Positions 1 to 7,356 of a stretch of DNA of 64,000 nucleotides are shown piece by piece. The position numbers and the translations under genes are program-made. How positions within the stretch are numbered: position 1 is the first letter of the stretch; every line of letters begins with the position of its first letter. The notes under the pieces were generated by a model that did not search any database, was not told the DNA's origin, and saw nothing but the letters and a program-made list of their open reading frames with translations. The DNA is from an uncultured Pelagibacteraceae bacterium. Lineage in GTDB: Bacteria > Pseudomonadota > Alphaproteobacteria > Pelagibacterales > Pelagibacteraceae. The stretch is from positions 124,001 to 188,000 of the forward strand of contig CACFTE010000001.1 of NCBI GenBank assembly GCA_902569105.1, given 5' to 3'.

Positions 1-29
1 ACGTGGGAGTATTCGATAGACCTTTATGA
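1..29 (+). CDS. C-terminal tail of a small cox-operon protein (partial)
   Basis: Only the last eight codons are inside the window; the reading frame beginning at base 3 ends VGVFDRPL followed by TGA. That TGA overlaps the ctaG start as ATGA, the same coupling used by many gene pairs here. Alphaproteobacterial cox operons often carry a very short one-helix assembly protein just before ctaG, and several I recall end in a similar RPL tail. The identity is inference from position and those residues; another frame also reaches a stop at base 19, so the frame itself is not certain. Confidence 0.4.
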
Positions 30-574
30 TCAAAAAAAAAATACTAACCCCAGTAATATTATCTGGAATATTTGTGTTTATGCTTGGTTTATCTTTTGCT
101 GCTGTTCCGTTATACGATCTATTTTGCAGAGTAACTGGCTTTGGTGGAACAACACAAATTTCAAAAGAAGCGCCAAAAATAGTATTAGATGAAACAATTA
201 ATGTAAGATTAGATACAAATGTTAATTCACAATTAGATTGGAAGTTTGAGTCTGAGTTAAATACTATGGAAGTTAAACCAGGTAAAGTTTATAAAATTAA
301 ATTTAATGTTGAAAACTTAGGTAGCGAACCATCATCAGGTGTCGCAAGTTATAATGTTTCACCTTCTTCTTTTGGCGCATATTTCAATAAAATTGGCTGC
401 TTTTGTTTTGAAAAACAAACATTAAACCCTGGAGAAAAAGCCAGTTATGATTTAGTTTTCTATTTAGATCCAGAACTGGTAAAAGATCCTAAAACTGCGA
501 GAGTAGAGGATGTAACTATGTCCTATACTTTTTTCTCGTCAGATTATTATAAGCAAAGTAAAAAGGTAAACTAA
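26..574 (+). CDS. ctaG: Cytochrome c oxidase assembly protein CtaG/Cox11
   Basis: Copper chaperone that delivers Cu(B) to subunit I of aa3-type cytochrome c oxidase at the periplasmic face of the inner membrane. The 182-residue protein has one N-terminal membrane helix (about residues 9-28), a conserved Cys at 34 just outside it, and the family's copper-binding CFCF motif at residues 125-128 within a beta-sandwich periplasmic domain. The length is normal for Cox11. The start overlaps the preceding stop as ATGA and the stop overlaps coxC by one base, so it belongs to the cox operon. Nothing is missing. Confidence 0.96.
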   Translation: MIKKKILTPVILSGIFVFMLGLSFAAVPLYDLFCRVTGFGGTTQISKEAPKIVLDETINVRLDTNVNSQLDWKFESELNTMEVKPGKVYKIKFNVENLGSEPSSGVASYNVSPSSFGAYFNKIGCFCFEKQTLNPGEKASYDLVFYLDPELVKDPKTARVEDVTMSYTFFSSDYYKQSKKVN

Positions 575-1365
575 TGTCAGCTGGTGAAAAAAAACACGAT
601 TACCATCTAGTAGATCCAAGTCCTTGGCCGATTTATACTTCATTTGCAACTTTAGTTTTGGCTATTGGATCTATTTACTATTTTCACTCAAAAGTAATGT
701 GGGCAATGATTCTTGGTTTAGCTCTTGTCTGTTATGGAGCTTTTATGTGGTTCAGAGACGTAGTTATTGAAGCTGAACATCAAGGTCATCACACACCAGT
801 TGTTCAAATTCATCACAGATATGGAATGACTTTATTTATTGCATCTGAGGTAATGTTTTTTGTTGCATGGTTCTGGGCATATTTTGATGCAAGTTTGTTT
901 CCAAGTGAATTTGTGGGAAATGTTTGGCCACCAAAAGATATCGAAGTATTTGACCCTTGGGATATTCCGTTAATAAATACATTAGTATTGTTACTATCCG
1001 GCACTACAGTAACTTGGGCCCATCATGCTCTTTTAGAAGATGATAGAAAAGGATTTATTCAAGGTTTGTCATGGACTGTCTTCTTAGGAGTATGTTTCAC
1101 TGCACTTCAAGCTTATGAATATGATCACGCAACATTTGAATTTTCTAATCATATTTATGGTGCAACTTTTTATATGGCAACTGGCTTTCATGGTTTTCAT
1201 GTGATTATAGGAACAATCTTTTTAGCTGTTTGCTTATGGAGAGGAAAATTAGGTCATTTTAATAAAGATCATCACTTTGGATTTGAGGCTGCGGCGTGGT
1301 ACTGGCATTTTGTTGACGTAGTATGGTTATTTTTATTTGCAGCTATATATGTTTGGGGTAGTTAA
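574..1365 (+). CDS. coxC: Cytochrome c oxidase subunit III
   Basis: Integral membrane subunit III of the aa3-type terminal oxidase, which stabilises the catalytic core and the proton-uptake path. The 263-residue protein has the seven hydrophobic segments of the family, the N-terminal HDYHLVDPSPWP stretch typical of alphaproteobacterial and mitochondrial subunit III, a FHGFH motif near residue 210 and the C-terminal WYWHFVDVVWLFLF signature. It follows ctaG with a one-base TAATG overlap. The reading frame is intact and the length is standard. Confidence 0.97.
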   Translation: MSAGEKKHDYHLVDPSPWPIYTSFATLVLAIGSIYYFHSKVMWAMILGLALVCYGAFMWFRDVVIEAEHQGHHTPVVQIHHRYGMTLFIASEVMFFVAWFWAYFDASLFPSEFVGNVWPPKDIEVFDPWDIPLINTLVLLLSGTTVTWAHHALLEDDRKGFIQGLSWTVFLGVCFTALQAYEYDHATFEFSNHIYGATFYMATGFHGFHVIIGTIFLAVCLWRGKLGHFNKDHHFGFEAAAWYWHFVDVVWLFLFAAIYVWGS

Positions 1366-1376
1366 AACATACTAAT

Positions 1377-2030
1377 TTGAAACATAAACTTTCTTTTTCA
1401 ATTTTTGTTTATTCATTCATTCTAATATTCATCACATTAGGGGTTTGGCAACTATATAGACTTGAATGGAAACTCAATCTTATTTCAGAAATAAATAATG
1501 CAATTTCAAGCGAACCCATTGAGTTTAATTCAAATAGTATTAAAAATTTTCAAAAAGTTAGTTTCAAAGGAAAGATTGATAATGAAAAGATCATTTATTT
1601 ATATAACTTAAACGAAGATGGTGAGCCAGGCTTTGATATTATCAACCCAATCAATATAGAAAATAAAAATTTTCTCATAAATAGAGGATGGGTTAAAATA
1701 AGCGATAAAAACAAACCTTTTATTACTAACAATGAAAATTTTGTAGGAATTTTTAGAGAAAAATCAAAATCAAGCTATTTTAAGCCTGAAAACGATTTAC
1801 CTAACAATTATTGGTTTAAGTTAGAAGATAATGATTTGCAGAGATATACTGGGTTAATATTTTCAAATTATATTATTTATCTCAACGACTCAAGCCCAAC
1901 AAAAATTCCTAAACCAAAAAATATTTCCGCGAATTTATCTAATAATCATTTAAAATACGCATTAACTTGGTTTTCATTAGCGATTTCAATTTTTTTAATA
2001 TATTTATATTTTAGAAAAAAAAATTACTAA
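1377..2030 (+). CDS. SURF1 family cytochrome oxidase biogenesis protein
   Basis: SURF1/Shy1 proteins help insert heme a into oxidase subunit I. This 217-residue protein has the family layout: a membrane helix at about residues 5-24 containing GVWQLYRLEWK, a periplasmic domain, and a second helix at about 192-212 preceded by HLKYALTWFSLA, the usual C-terminal SURF1 signature. The INRGWV block near residue 100 is also typical. The start is TTG, eleven bases after the coxC stop; no better ATG lies nearby. Its stop overlaps thrC by one base. Sequence divergence is high, but motifs and operon position agree. Confidence 0.92.
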   Translation: MKHKLSFSIFVYSFILIFITLGVWQLYRLEWKLNLISEINNAISSEPIEFNSNSIKNFQKVSFKGKIDNEKIIYLYNLNEDGEPGFDIINPINIENKNFLINRGWVKISDKNKPFITNNENFVGIFREKSKSSYFKPENDLPNNYWFKLEDNDLQRYTGLIFSNYIIYLNDSSPTKIPKPKNISANLSNNHLKYALTWFSLAISIFLIYLYFRKKNY

Positions 2031-3403
2031 TGGAATATATAAGTACACGAAATAATCAGAGAAACTTTACTTTTAAGGACGTTTTCCTCAAAGGTTTGGC
2101 AGATGATGGGGGACTTTTTGTACCAAAATCAATTATACCATTCAGTAAGGAAGATTTAAACCATCTTAAAAATCTTAGTTATAATGATTTAGCAGCTGAA
2201 ATAATTTATCCATTTATTGGAGATTTCATGCCTAAAGATGAGTTGATATCTATAATATCGAAATCTTACTCAAATTTTAGATCCAATGATGTTGTAAAAA
2301 TCTCTAATTTAGGAAATTTAAAAGTTTTAGAATTGTTTCACGGTCCAACACTCGCATTCAAAGATATTGCTATGCAATTAATTGGTAATTTTTATCAATA
2401 CCATTTAAGACATGATCAAAAAAAAATTAATATAATAGTTGCAACTTCTGGTGATACTGGCGCAGCTGCAATTGATGCATTAAAAGGAAAAGATAATCTA
2501 AATGTGTTTGTATTGCACCCCAACAATAAAATTTCACCGGTGCAAAGAAAATTAATGACAATACATGAAGAGGGCAATGTATTTAATATTGCGATTGAGG
2601 GTAATTTTGATGATTGTCAAAATTTAGTAAAAGCAATGTTTAATGATGAAAAATTTTCCAAAAAAATTAATATGTCAGGCGTTAACTCAATCAACTGGGC
2701 AAGAATTATTGCTCAGACTGTATATTATTTTTATGCTTACTTTAAAGTTGGAAATGGGCAACCACTTTCATTTTCCGTTCCAACAGGAAATTTTGGAGAT
2801 ATTTATGCAGGTTACTTAGGAAAAAAACTAGGTCTACAAATTGACAAATTAATCGTAGCTACAAATAAAAATGATATTCTTCATAGAGCAATATCTGGAG
2901 GTGATTATACTCAAAAGAAAGTTGAGGAGACAAATACACCGAGTATGGATATTCAGATTGCAAGTAACTTTGAAAGACTTTTATATGATGTCAAAGATTG
3001 TAACTCAGAAATTACAAAGGATATTATGAGTAAAATTAAAAATAATAAGTATAAAATAGACAAAAATGATTTAGATAAAATTAAAAAGAATTTTATTTCT
3101 GAGATGCTTGATGAAAATGAAACCCTTGAAATAATAAAAATAGTTAATGATGAATACCAAATAGCAGTTGATCCACACACTGCAGTTGGAATTGGTGCTG
3201 TGAGAAAATTAGGGTTGGAAAATAATTGTGTTGTATTGTCAACTGCTCATCCTTGTAAATTTCCAAAAGCAATTGAAGATGCGATCTCAAAAACTGAAAA
3301 TTTACCAGATAGTCTTAAATATGTTAATGATAGAAAAGAAAAATTTGAAGTTCTTTCAAATGATATTGAAAAAGTTAAAAAATATATAATGAATTCGATA
3401 TGA
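2030..3403 (+). CDS. thrC: Threonine synthase
   Basis: PLP enzyme converting O-phosphohomoserine to threonine, the last step of threonine synthesis. The 457-residue protein is the long form common in proteobacteria. The PLP lysine is K111 in GPTLAFKDIAMQ, and the phosphate-binding loop ATSGDTGAAA lies near residues 139-148. A GNFGDIYAGY block near residue 255 and the C-terminal HPCKFPKA block are also characteristic. It is joined by one-base and ATGA overlaps to SURF1 upstream and the peroxiredoxin downstream. The partner kinase thrB is not here but about 4.4 kb away on the other strand. Confidence 0.97.
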   Translation: MEYISTRNNQRNFTFKDVFLKGLADDGGLFVPKSIIPFSKEDLNHLKNLSYNDLAAEIIYPFIGDFMPKDELISIISKSYSNFRSNDVVKISNLGNLKVLELFHGPTLAFKDIAMQLIGNFYQYHLRHDQKKINIIVATSGDTGAAAIDALKGKDNLNVFVLHPNNKISPVQRKLMTIHEEGNVFNIAIEGNFDDCQNLVKAMFNDEKFSKKINMSGVNSINWARIIAQTVYYFYAYFKVGNGQPLSFSVPTGNFGDIYAGYLGKKLGLQIDKLIVATNKNDILHRAISGGDYTQKKVEETNTPSMDIQIASNFERLLYDVKDCNSEITKDIMSKIKNNKYKIDKNDLDKIKKNFISEMLDENETLEIIKIVNDEYQIAVDPHTAVGIGAVRKLGLENNCVVLSTAHPCKFPKAIEDAISKTENLPDSLKYVNDRKEKFEVLSNDIEKVKKYIMNSI

Positions 3404-3885
3404 AACTTAAAATAAAAGATCAACTACCAGATACAGAAATTTTTCAACTAATTGATGGAGAGCCTCAAAAAAGTAAATTAAGAGAAACTATTGGTAATGG
3501 AAAAGTTGTTTTGTTTGGTTTACCAGGGGCATTTACATCAACTTGCTCTAAACTTCACCTGCCAGGTTTTGTAGCAAATGCAGATAAAATAAAAGAAAAA
3601 GGAATAGCAAATATATTTTGTTTATCAGTAAATGACCCTTATGTAATGAGTGCTTGGGGAGAGGTAAATAATTCAGGAGATAAAATTAAAATGTTATCAG
3701 ATCCTTATTTGTTATTTACGAGAGCTATTGGAGCAGAAGTTGATAGAAATTCTAAAGGAATGGGTATCAGATCAAATCGTTATGCAATGGTTATTGAAAA
3801 CTTTGAAGTTGTAAATATTCAAGTTGAAAAGGAAACCAAACAATGTGGTCTAACTTCAGCGGAAGGTATTTTAGAGATACTTTAA
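3400..3885 (+). CDS. Peroxiredoxin (Prx5/AhpE-like type)
   Basis: Thiol peroxidase reducing hydrogen peroxide and organic peroxides in the cytosol. The peroxidatic Cys is C49 inside PGAFTSTCSKLHLPGF, the Prx5-type signature. C149 in KQCGLTSAEG is the likely resolving Cys of an atypical two-Cys enzyme, and C74 is a further candidate. The length, 161 residues, is normal. It overlaps thrC by ATGA. In several alphaproteobacteria I recall a peroxiredoxin lying beside rnhA-thrB-ispH; here those genes lie convergent about 3.5 kb downstream with accessory genes between. Confidence 0.93.
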   Translation: MKLKIKDQLPDTEIFQLIDGEPQKSKLRETIGNGKVVLFGLPGAFTSTCSKLHLPGFVANADKIKEKGIANIFCLSVNDPYVMSAWGEVNNSGDKIKMLSDPYLLFTRAIGAEVDRNSKGMGIRSNRYAMVIENFEVVNIQVEKETKQCGLTSAEGILEIL

Positions 3886-3891
3886 TAAATA

Positions 3892-4374
3892 ATGGCACTA
3901 GGTGATATTTTCAAATCTAAAAAAGACTTTAAAAATCATGAAATAAGAAATTTTGACAATTTGATATCTAATTTACATAATCTAACGAAGCATAAGTTTG
4001 AATTAATTCGTAAATCTATAAACAAAATTACAACAAGAAACTGTGCAACAGAAGAGTTAAGCTATCATTTTAAACTTAAAAAAGATTATGCATATATAGA
4101 AATTGAGAAAAATTATTTTAAAAATGAGGAAGAATCAGGCATGGAAACCTTTGATTGGAACCAGATACATTACTTAAATCTAAATCCAGAAAGTGAATAT
4201 CCAGTATTTAAATATCTAATGAGTTTTAAACGACAAAAAAATAGAAAGGTTGGGTATGAAACCATAGGAGCACTTCATTTCAATCTTGATCCAGAAAAAT
4301 TAATTTTTGAAAAGAACTTTGAAATAAAGTTAAAAAAATCAATGAAAAAATGGGTAAATAAAACATTTAAATGA
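3892..4374 (+). CDS. Unrecognised 160-residue protein
   Basis: I do not recognise this protein. It has no signal peptide or membrane helix and is highly charged, with many Lys, Glu and Asn residues and two Trp residues. A short N-terminal MALGDIFKSKKDF segment is followed by a predicted mixed alpha/beta region. The start is six bases after the peroxiredoxin stop and its stop overlaps the MORN gene as ATGA. It is therefore probably co-transcribed with both and may work with the MORN-repeat protein. Codon and base usage look like the neighbours, so recent transfer is not evident from composition. Confidence 0.75.
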   Translation: MALGDIFKSKKDFKNHEIRNFDNLISNLHNLTKHKFELIRKSINKITTRNCATEELSYHFKLKKDYAYIEIEKNYFKNEEESGMETFDWNQIHYLNLNPESEYPVFKYLMSFKRQKNRKVGYETIGALHFNLDPEKLIFEKNFEIKLKKSMKKWVNKTFK

Positions 4375-5213
4375 AGATTAAAAATTTTGACAATGTAATT
4401 ATCCTAAGACCTAAAAAATCGTATTTTAATGATGGTTCAAGATTTGAAGGTCAGTCAAATCAAATCAACAAATCAAAACTTCCTGATGGTTATGGTAAAT
4501 TATATTATCCAAATGGTCATATTCAATATAAAGGAAACTTTAAAAATGGTGAGTTTAATGGATACGGGGAATACATTTCACCAAACCATTATGAATATTT
4601 AGGAGATTTTAAAAAAAATAAAATGCATGGAAATGGAAAAATTATTTGGAAAGATGATAAATCCTCATTTAAAGGCATTTTTAAAAATAATAAAGTTATC
4701 AAGGGAGAGTATTTATTTTCAAATGGTAACAAATTTATTGGATTAATAAAGAACAACAAACTTTATATTGGCAAATATATAGACAAAGAAATTCAAAGAA
4801 GTTTCGACGGAGTATTTATAAATAATGACTATTTAAAAGGCACGATTATATTTCCAAACGGAGATAAGTTTAAAGGAACTTTTAGGAAAAATGAGCCCTA
4901 TAAATCTGGTAAGTGGATTCTTGCAAATGGAAATACTTATAAGGGTGAATTTAAACATGTAAAAAAAAGCAATAATGAAATAACATTTTTATGGCATGGA
5001 GATGGTCTTTATGAAACTAAGCAATTTTATTATCGAGGATCTTTCAAAAATCAAATGTTTCATGGATGGGGTGTGTTAAAGCATAAAACAAAGGAGAGAT
5101 TTGTTGGCAAATTTAAAAACAATAAAATGTACGATGGTGTTTATAAAGACGCTAAAAACGGTTTGTACGTTATTGAAAAATTTAAAGTAAAATCTCGTAC
5201 ACCTGACGTATAA
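4371..5213 (+). CDS. MORN-repeat protein
   Basis: The 280-residue protein is built almost wholly of MORN-like repeats of about 23 residues, with recurring YxGxFKNxxxxGxG cores (for example YKGNFKNGEFNGYG, YLGDFKKNKMHGNG, and YRGSFKNQMFHGWG near the C-terminus). MORN repeats form elongated beta-sheet scaffolds; bacterial members are mostly of unknown function. There is no signal peptide or membrane segment, so a cytosolic location is likely. It is translationally coupled to the unrecognised gene upstream and is the last gene of the rightward cox-thrC run. Several central repeats are degenerate. Confidence 0.88.
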   Translation: MKIKNFDNVIILRPKKSYFNDGSRFEGQSNQINKSKLPDGYGKLYYPNGHIQYKGNFKNGEFNGYGEYISPNHYEYLGDFKKNKMHGNGKIIWKDDKSSFKGIFKNNKVIKGEYLFSNGNKFIGLIKNNKLYIGKYIDKEIQRSFDGVFINNDYLKGTIIFPNGDKFKGTFRKNEPYKSGKWILANGNTYKGEFKHVKKSNNEITFLWHGDGLYETKQFYYRGSFKNQMFHGWGVLKHKTKERFVGKFKNNKMYDGVYKDAKNGLYVIEKFKVKSRTPDV

Positions 5214-5269
5214 CGAGGTTGTATTTTTTAAATAACGTTGATACTGCAAACTAAATTAATAAATGAGAA

Positions 5270-5290
5270 GGGGCGTTCTGTTGCCCGGCA
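5270..5290 (+). repeat. GGGGCGTTCTGTTGCC repeat, copy A (variant)
   Basis: The first 16 bases, GGGGCGTTCTGTTGCC, are identical to two further copies near 6651 and 7332, then the sequence diverges (CGGCA instead of AGGTG). In this copy GGGC and GCCC can pair around an eight-base loop. It lies in the 199-base gap between the convergent MORN and glycosidase-like genes, and all three copies have the same orientation. The rest of the gap holds no gene that I can support. Confidence 0.8.
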
Positions 5291-5331
5291 TTAAATAAGA
5301 AAATAGCATATTTGCTCACTTAATCAAAACA

Positions 5332-5403
5332 CTTCATTGCTAACTTCATTGTCAGAATGACTTATTTTCTTTTTAGTTGGTTTTTTGATCTAACACTTCA
5401 TTG
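5332..5403. repeat. Three CTTCATTG short direct repeats
   Basis: CTTCATTG occurs at 5332-5339, 5344-5351 and 5396-5403, the first and third within the longer ACACTTCATTG. They lie between repeat copy A and the 3' end of the glycosidase-like gene. In sequence this AT-rich, 8-mers recur by chance, and no function is evident. Confidence 0.45.
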
Positions 5404-5412
5404 TAAATTTGA

Positions 5413-6642
5413 TTAAAATTTTTCAAATACACCCTCAAAAGATTTTACTAATACTTCCTTTTTATCAAATTTAATTAGATAATTATTTTTAGTTATGTTG
5501 TAGACAATTACACCTTTCTCATGCAGTTTAAATGCAAGACCATCTACGATTTCAGTTTTTAAACTTGTTGGTTTGCCTAAATCTATTTTATAAAAATCAT
5601 AAATCTCATGATAATGATCATGTTCAGGGTTATCTCTGTTATTATCTCCATAAAGAATATATCCATTTTCAGGTATCACCATTGCCATTGCTGTAAAAAG
5701 TTTTGCAAATCGAATATTTTCGGGAGAACTTCTATAATTCTTTATCCAATAGTTTTTATCGAATTTTTTAATATCAATTTCTTTACCAAATATTTTTTTA
5801 GTAAGTTCTTTCTCTTTTTCTTTGGGTGGATTTTTTGCAATCTTCCACACATTTACAGCAACTAATCTTGGATAAGATAGATGTTTGTCATGAAACTCAA
5901 TTATACTTGCAATATCTTTTATTTGCTTACAAGTATAACCACTTCTTGTTTTTTTCCATAATTCTAAAAAAACTCCATTTATAAATTCATGAGTATCTTT
6001 TTGTTTTTCCCAATTTATGTTTCCCAATATAATAAAATCTTTACCCATTTCTTCTCTGATTGATTTAGAAATTTTGTATCTATACTTCTTAACTGTGGAA
6101 CTAGACTTACCACCATAATATGAGTGATTATCATTACGCCAGAGATCAAAAATAATTCCATCAAGATCTCCTGCACGTGATTTGACAAGTTGTGTTATAT
6201 AATCCAAAAAATCTGGATGAGTATAATCAACATTTAAGGTTCTCCCATACTCTTGCCACGCTTTATCACCCCATTTTGATTTAAGCGCAAATTTTTCCAT
6301 CCCAACTTGATTAGAGTAATTTTGATCAGGATAAGTATATGCCCAATATATTTCTCTTAAACTTAAATGAGTAGAAGTTGGGGGCGTAACGTTTTGAGCA
6401 CCCCAACCAAGACCATAATTTTTAGACCCTAAATCCCAAGTTCTCCATGCTCTAAATAGATTTATCGTTTTTCGATTTGCTAAAACAGAGTCAATTCTGT
6501 TACCAGAATTTTCTCTTAAGTATTCTATTGCTTTAGGGGCAACAATTTCTTTAATTTTTTGATTATCTTTGACTTTGCAAGTTGCTGCATTTAATTGAGA
6601 ACTGATACTTAAAAAAAATAATATTAATAAAATTTTCCTCAT
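5413..6642 (-). CDS. Secreted glycoside-hydrolase-like protein (TIM-barrel, putative)
   Basis: A 409-residue protein beginning MRKILLILFFLSISSQLNAATC, a clear signal peptide, which sets this start; the frame is open 59 codons further upstream but runs through a structured repeat and lacks protein character. The mature part has motifs like extracellular glycosidases of the TM1410/GH114 or hypothetical GHL15 type: DYTHPDFLDYI, then LDGIIFDLWRND near residue 165, ILGNINW and FLELW on later strands. The acidic residues of FDLWRND and FLELW are candidate catalytic positions. Exact family and substrate are uncertain. It is isolated, convergent with the MORN gene, and a GC-rich hairpin repeat begins nine bases before its ATG. 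Confidence 0.75.
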   Translation of the reverse strand: MRKILLILFFLSISSQLNAATCKVKDNQKIKEIVAPKAIEYLRENSGNRIDSVLANRKTINLFRAWRTWDLGSKNYGLGWGAQNVTPPTSTHLSLREIYWAYTYPDQNYSNQVGMEKFALKSKWGDKAWQEYGRTLNVDYTHPDFLDYITQLVKSRAGDLDGIIFDLWRNDNHSYYGGKSSSTVKKYRYKISKSIREEMGKDFIILGNINWEKQKDTHEFINGVFLELWKKTRSGYTCKQIKDIASIIEFHDKHLSYPRLVAVNVWKIAKNPPKEKEKELTKKIFGKEIDIKKFDKNYWIKNYRSSPENIRFAKLFTAMAMVIPENGYILYGDNNRDNPEHDHYHEIYDFYKIDLGKPTSLKTEIVDGLAFKLHEKGVIVYNITKNNYLIKFDKKEVLVKSFEGVFEKF

Positions 6643-6650
6643 TATAAAAA

Positions 6651-6675
6651 GGGGCGTTCTGTTGCCAGGTGCCCC
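6651..6675 (-). repeat. GGGGCGTTCTGTTGCC repeat, copy B (hairpin in a 5' leader)
   Basis: This 25-base element is identical to copy C and shares its first 16 bases with copy A. GGGGC and GCCCC at its ends can pair, with an inner CTG/CAG pairing around TTGC. Read on the minus strand, the right arm runs into five T residues and then TATAATG, so a terminator-like hairpin sits directly before the start codon of the glycosidase-like gene. That could be an attenuator, an insulator or a recombination scar; sequence alone does not decide. Confidence 0.8.
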
Positions 6676-6733
6676 GAACAAAGTACCATTATTCGCGAAT
6701 AATTTGAATTGAAAAGTGAGATTTTGCAATTCA

Positions 6734-6752
6734 AGTGCGGATATAGTGCGGA
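6734..6752 (+). promoter_or_regulatory. AGTGCGGA direct repeats, candidate operator
   Basis: AGTGCGGA occurs at 6734 and again at 6745, an 11-base period close to one helical turn, 27 bases before the start of the helix-turn-helix-like gene. A one-mismatch copy, AGAGCGGA, lies at 7277-7284 just after that gene. Spacing and GC-rich content in AT-rich DNA suggest a protein-binding site, possibly for the adjacent gene's own product. This is inference. Confidence 0.4.
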
Positions 6753-6778
6753 CAGATTTTTTATGATAAAATTTATCC

Positions 6779-7267
6779 ATGAGTAAATTAACTGATCTGC
6801 CACCTTCAAATAAAAACAAGGGAAATACTAGTCCCGTAAAAACTAAGACGCATATTTATCCAAGAAAAAATAGATGGGGCATAGTTTGGTCCGACACTCC
6901 AGCATCTGGATCTAGGAGAAATATAATAAGTAAAAAACTAGGTGATAAACTAATTGAAGAGTTTAGGGATGGTCAATCAAGCATTCAATTAGAGGAAAAA
7001 TATAAAATAGATAACGATACAATACTGAAATATATAAAAAGTAAGTTACCAACAAATAAATATAACAGTATAACTCGAATTAATTTAATTGATAGTAAAC
7101 TAGGTGATAAACTAATTGAAGAGTTTAGGGATGGTCAATCAAGCATTCAATTAGAGGAAAAATATAAAATAGATAACGATACAATACTGAAATATATAAA
7201 AAGTAAGTTAACGCACCAAGAGTTCGAAGAAAAAAAAAGAGTCAATCAACACGACTTTAATTCTTAA
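6779..7267 (+). CDS. Protein with two identical helix-turn-helix-like units
   Basis: A 162-residue protein with a basic, Pro- and Ser-rich N-terminus (about residues 1-50) followed by two copies of a 38-residue unit starting KLGDKLIEEFRDGQSSIQLE and ending NDTILKYIKSKL. The unit reads like a small trihelical helix-turn-helix: a first helix, a QSSIQLEEKYKI turn-helix, then a recognition-like helix NDTILKYI, as in resolvase or transposase DNA-binding domains. The two copies are identical in DNA as well. I recognise no full-length family. DNA binding is inference. It stands alone between repeat copies B and C. Confidence 0.65.
   Translation: MSKLTDLPPSNKNKGNTSPVKTKTHIYPRKNRWGIVWSDTPASGSRRNIISKKLGDKLIEEFRDGQSSIQLEEKYKIDNDTILKYIKSKLPTNKYNSITRINLIDSKLGDKLIEEFRDGQSSIQLEEKYKIDNDTILKYIKSKLTHQEFEEKKRVNQHDFNS
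6935..7210. repeat. Exact 114-base direct repeat inside the HTH-like gene
   Basis: Bases 6935-7048 and 7097-7210 are identical over 114 positions, separated by a 48-base spacer, for a period of 162 bases (54 codons). The first base beyond either end already differs. No synonymous change has accumulated, which implies a very recent duplication or ongoing gene conversion. The frame is kept, so the protein gains one whole unit. Confidence 0.97.
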
Positions 7268-7331
7268 TGCAGACACAGAGCGGATAGAATTAAATTAACT
7301 TAAATAATTATTGATAAATATAGGATGCTAA

Positions 7332-7356
7332 GGGGCGTTCTGTTGCCAGGTGCCCC
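7332..7356 (-). repeat. GGGGCGTTCTGTTGCC repeat, copy C (hairpin after rnhA)
   Basis: Identical to copy B over 25 bases. It lies two bases beyond the rnhA stop codon, so on the minus strand it forms a GGGGC/GCCCC hairpin right after the last gene of the long leftward run. It could serve as that run's terminator, although only two T residues follow the right arm. Copies B and C bracket the HTH-like gene. Confidence 0.8.

Noticed and set aside
5332-5403. CTTCATTG triplet as a CRISPR or iteron-like array
   Set aside because: Copies are eight bases long with unequal spacing and AT-rich context; too weak to call an array. No CRISPR array was found anywhere.
6643-6819. N-terminal extension of the glycosidase-like gene by 59 codons
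   Set aside because: The extension runs through the GC-rich repeat and the shared intergenic region, whereas the internal ATG begins a clean signal peptide.
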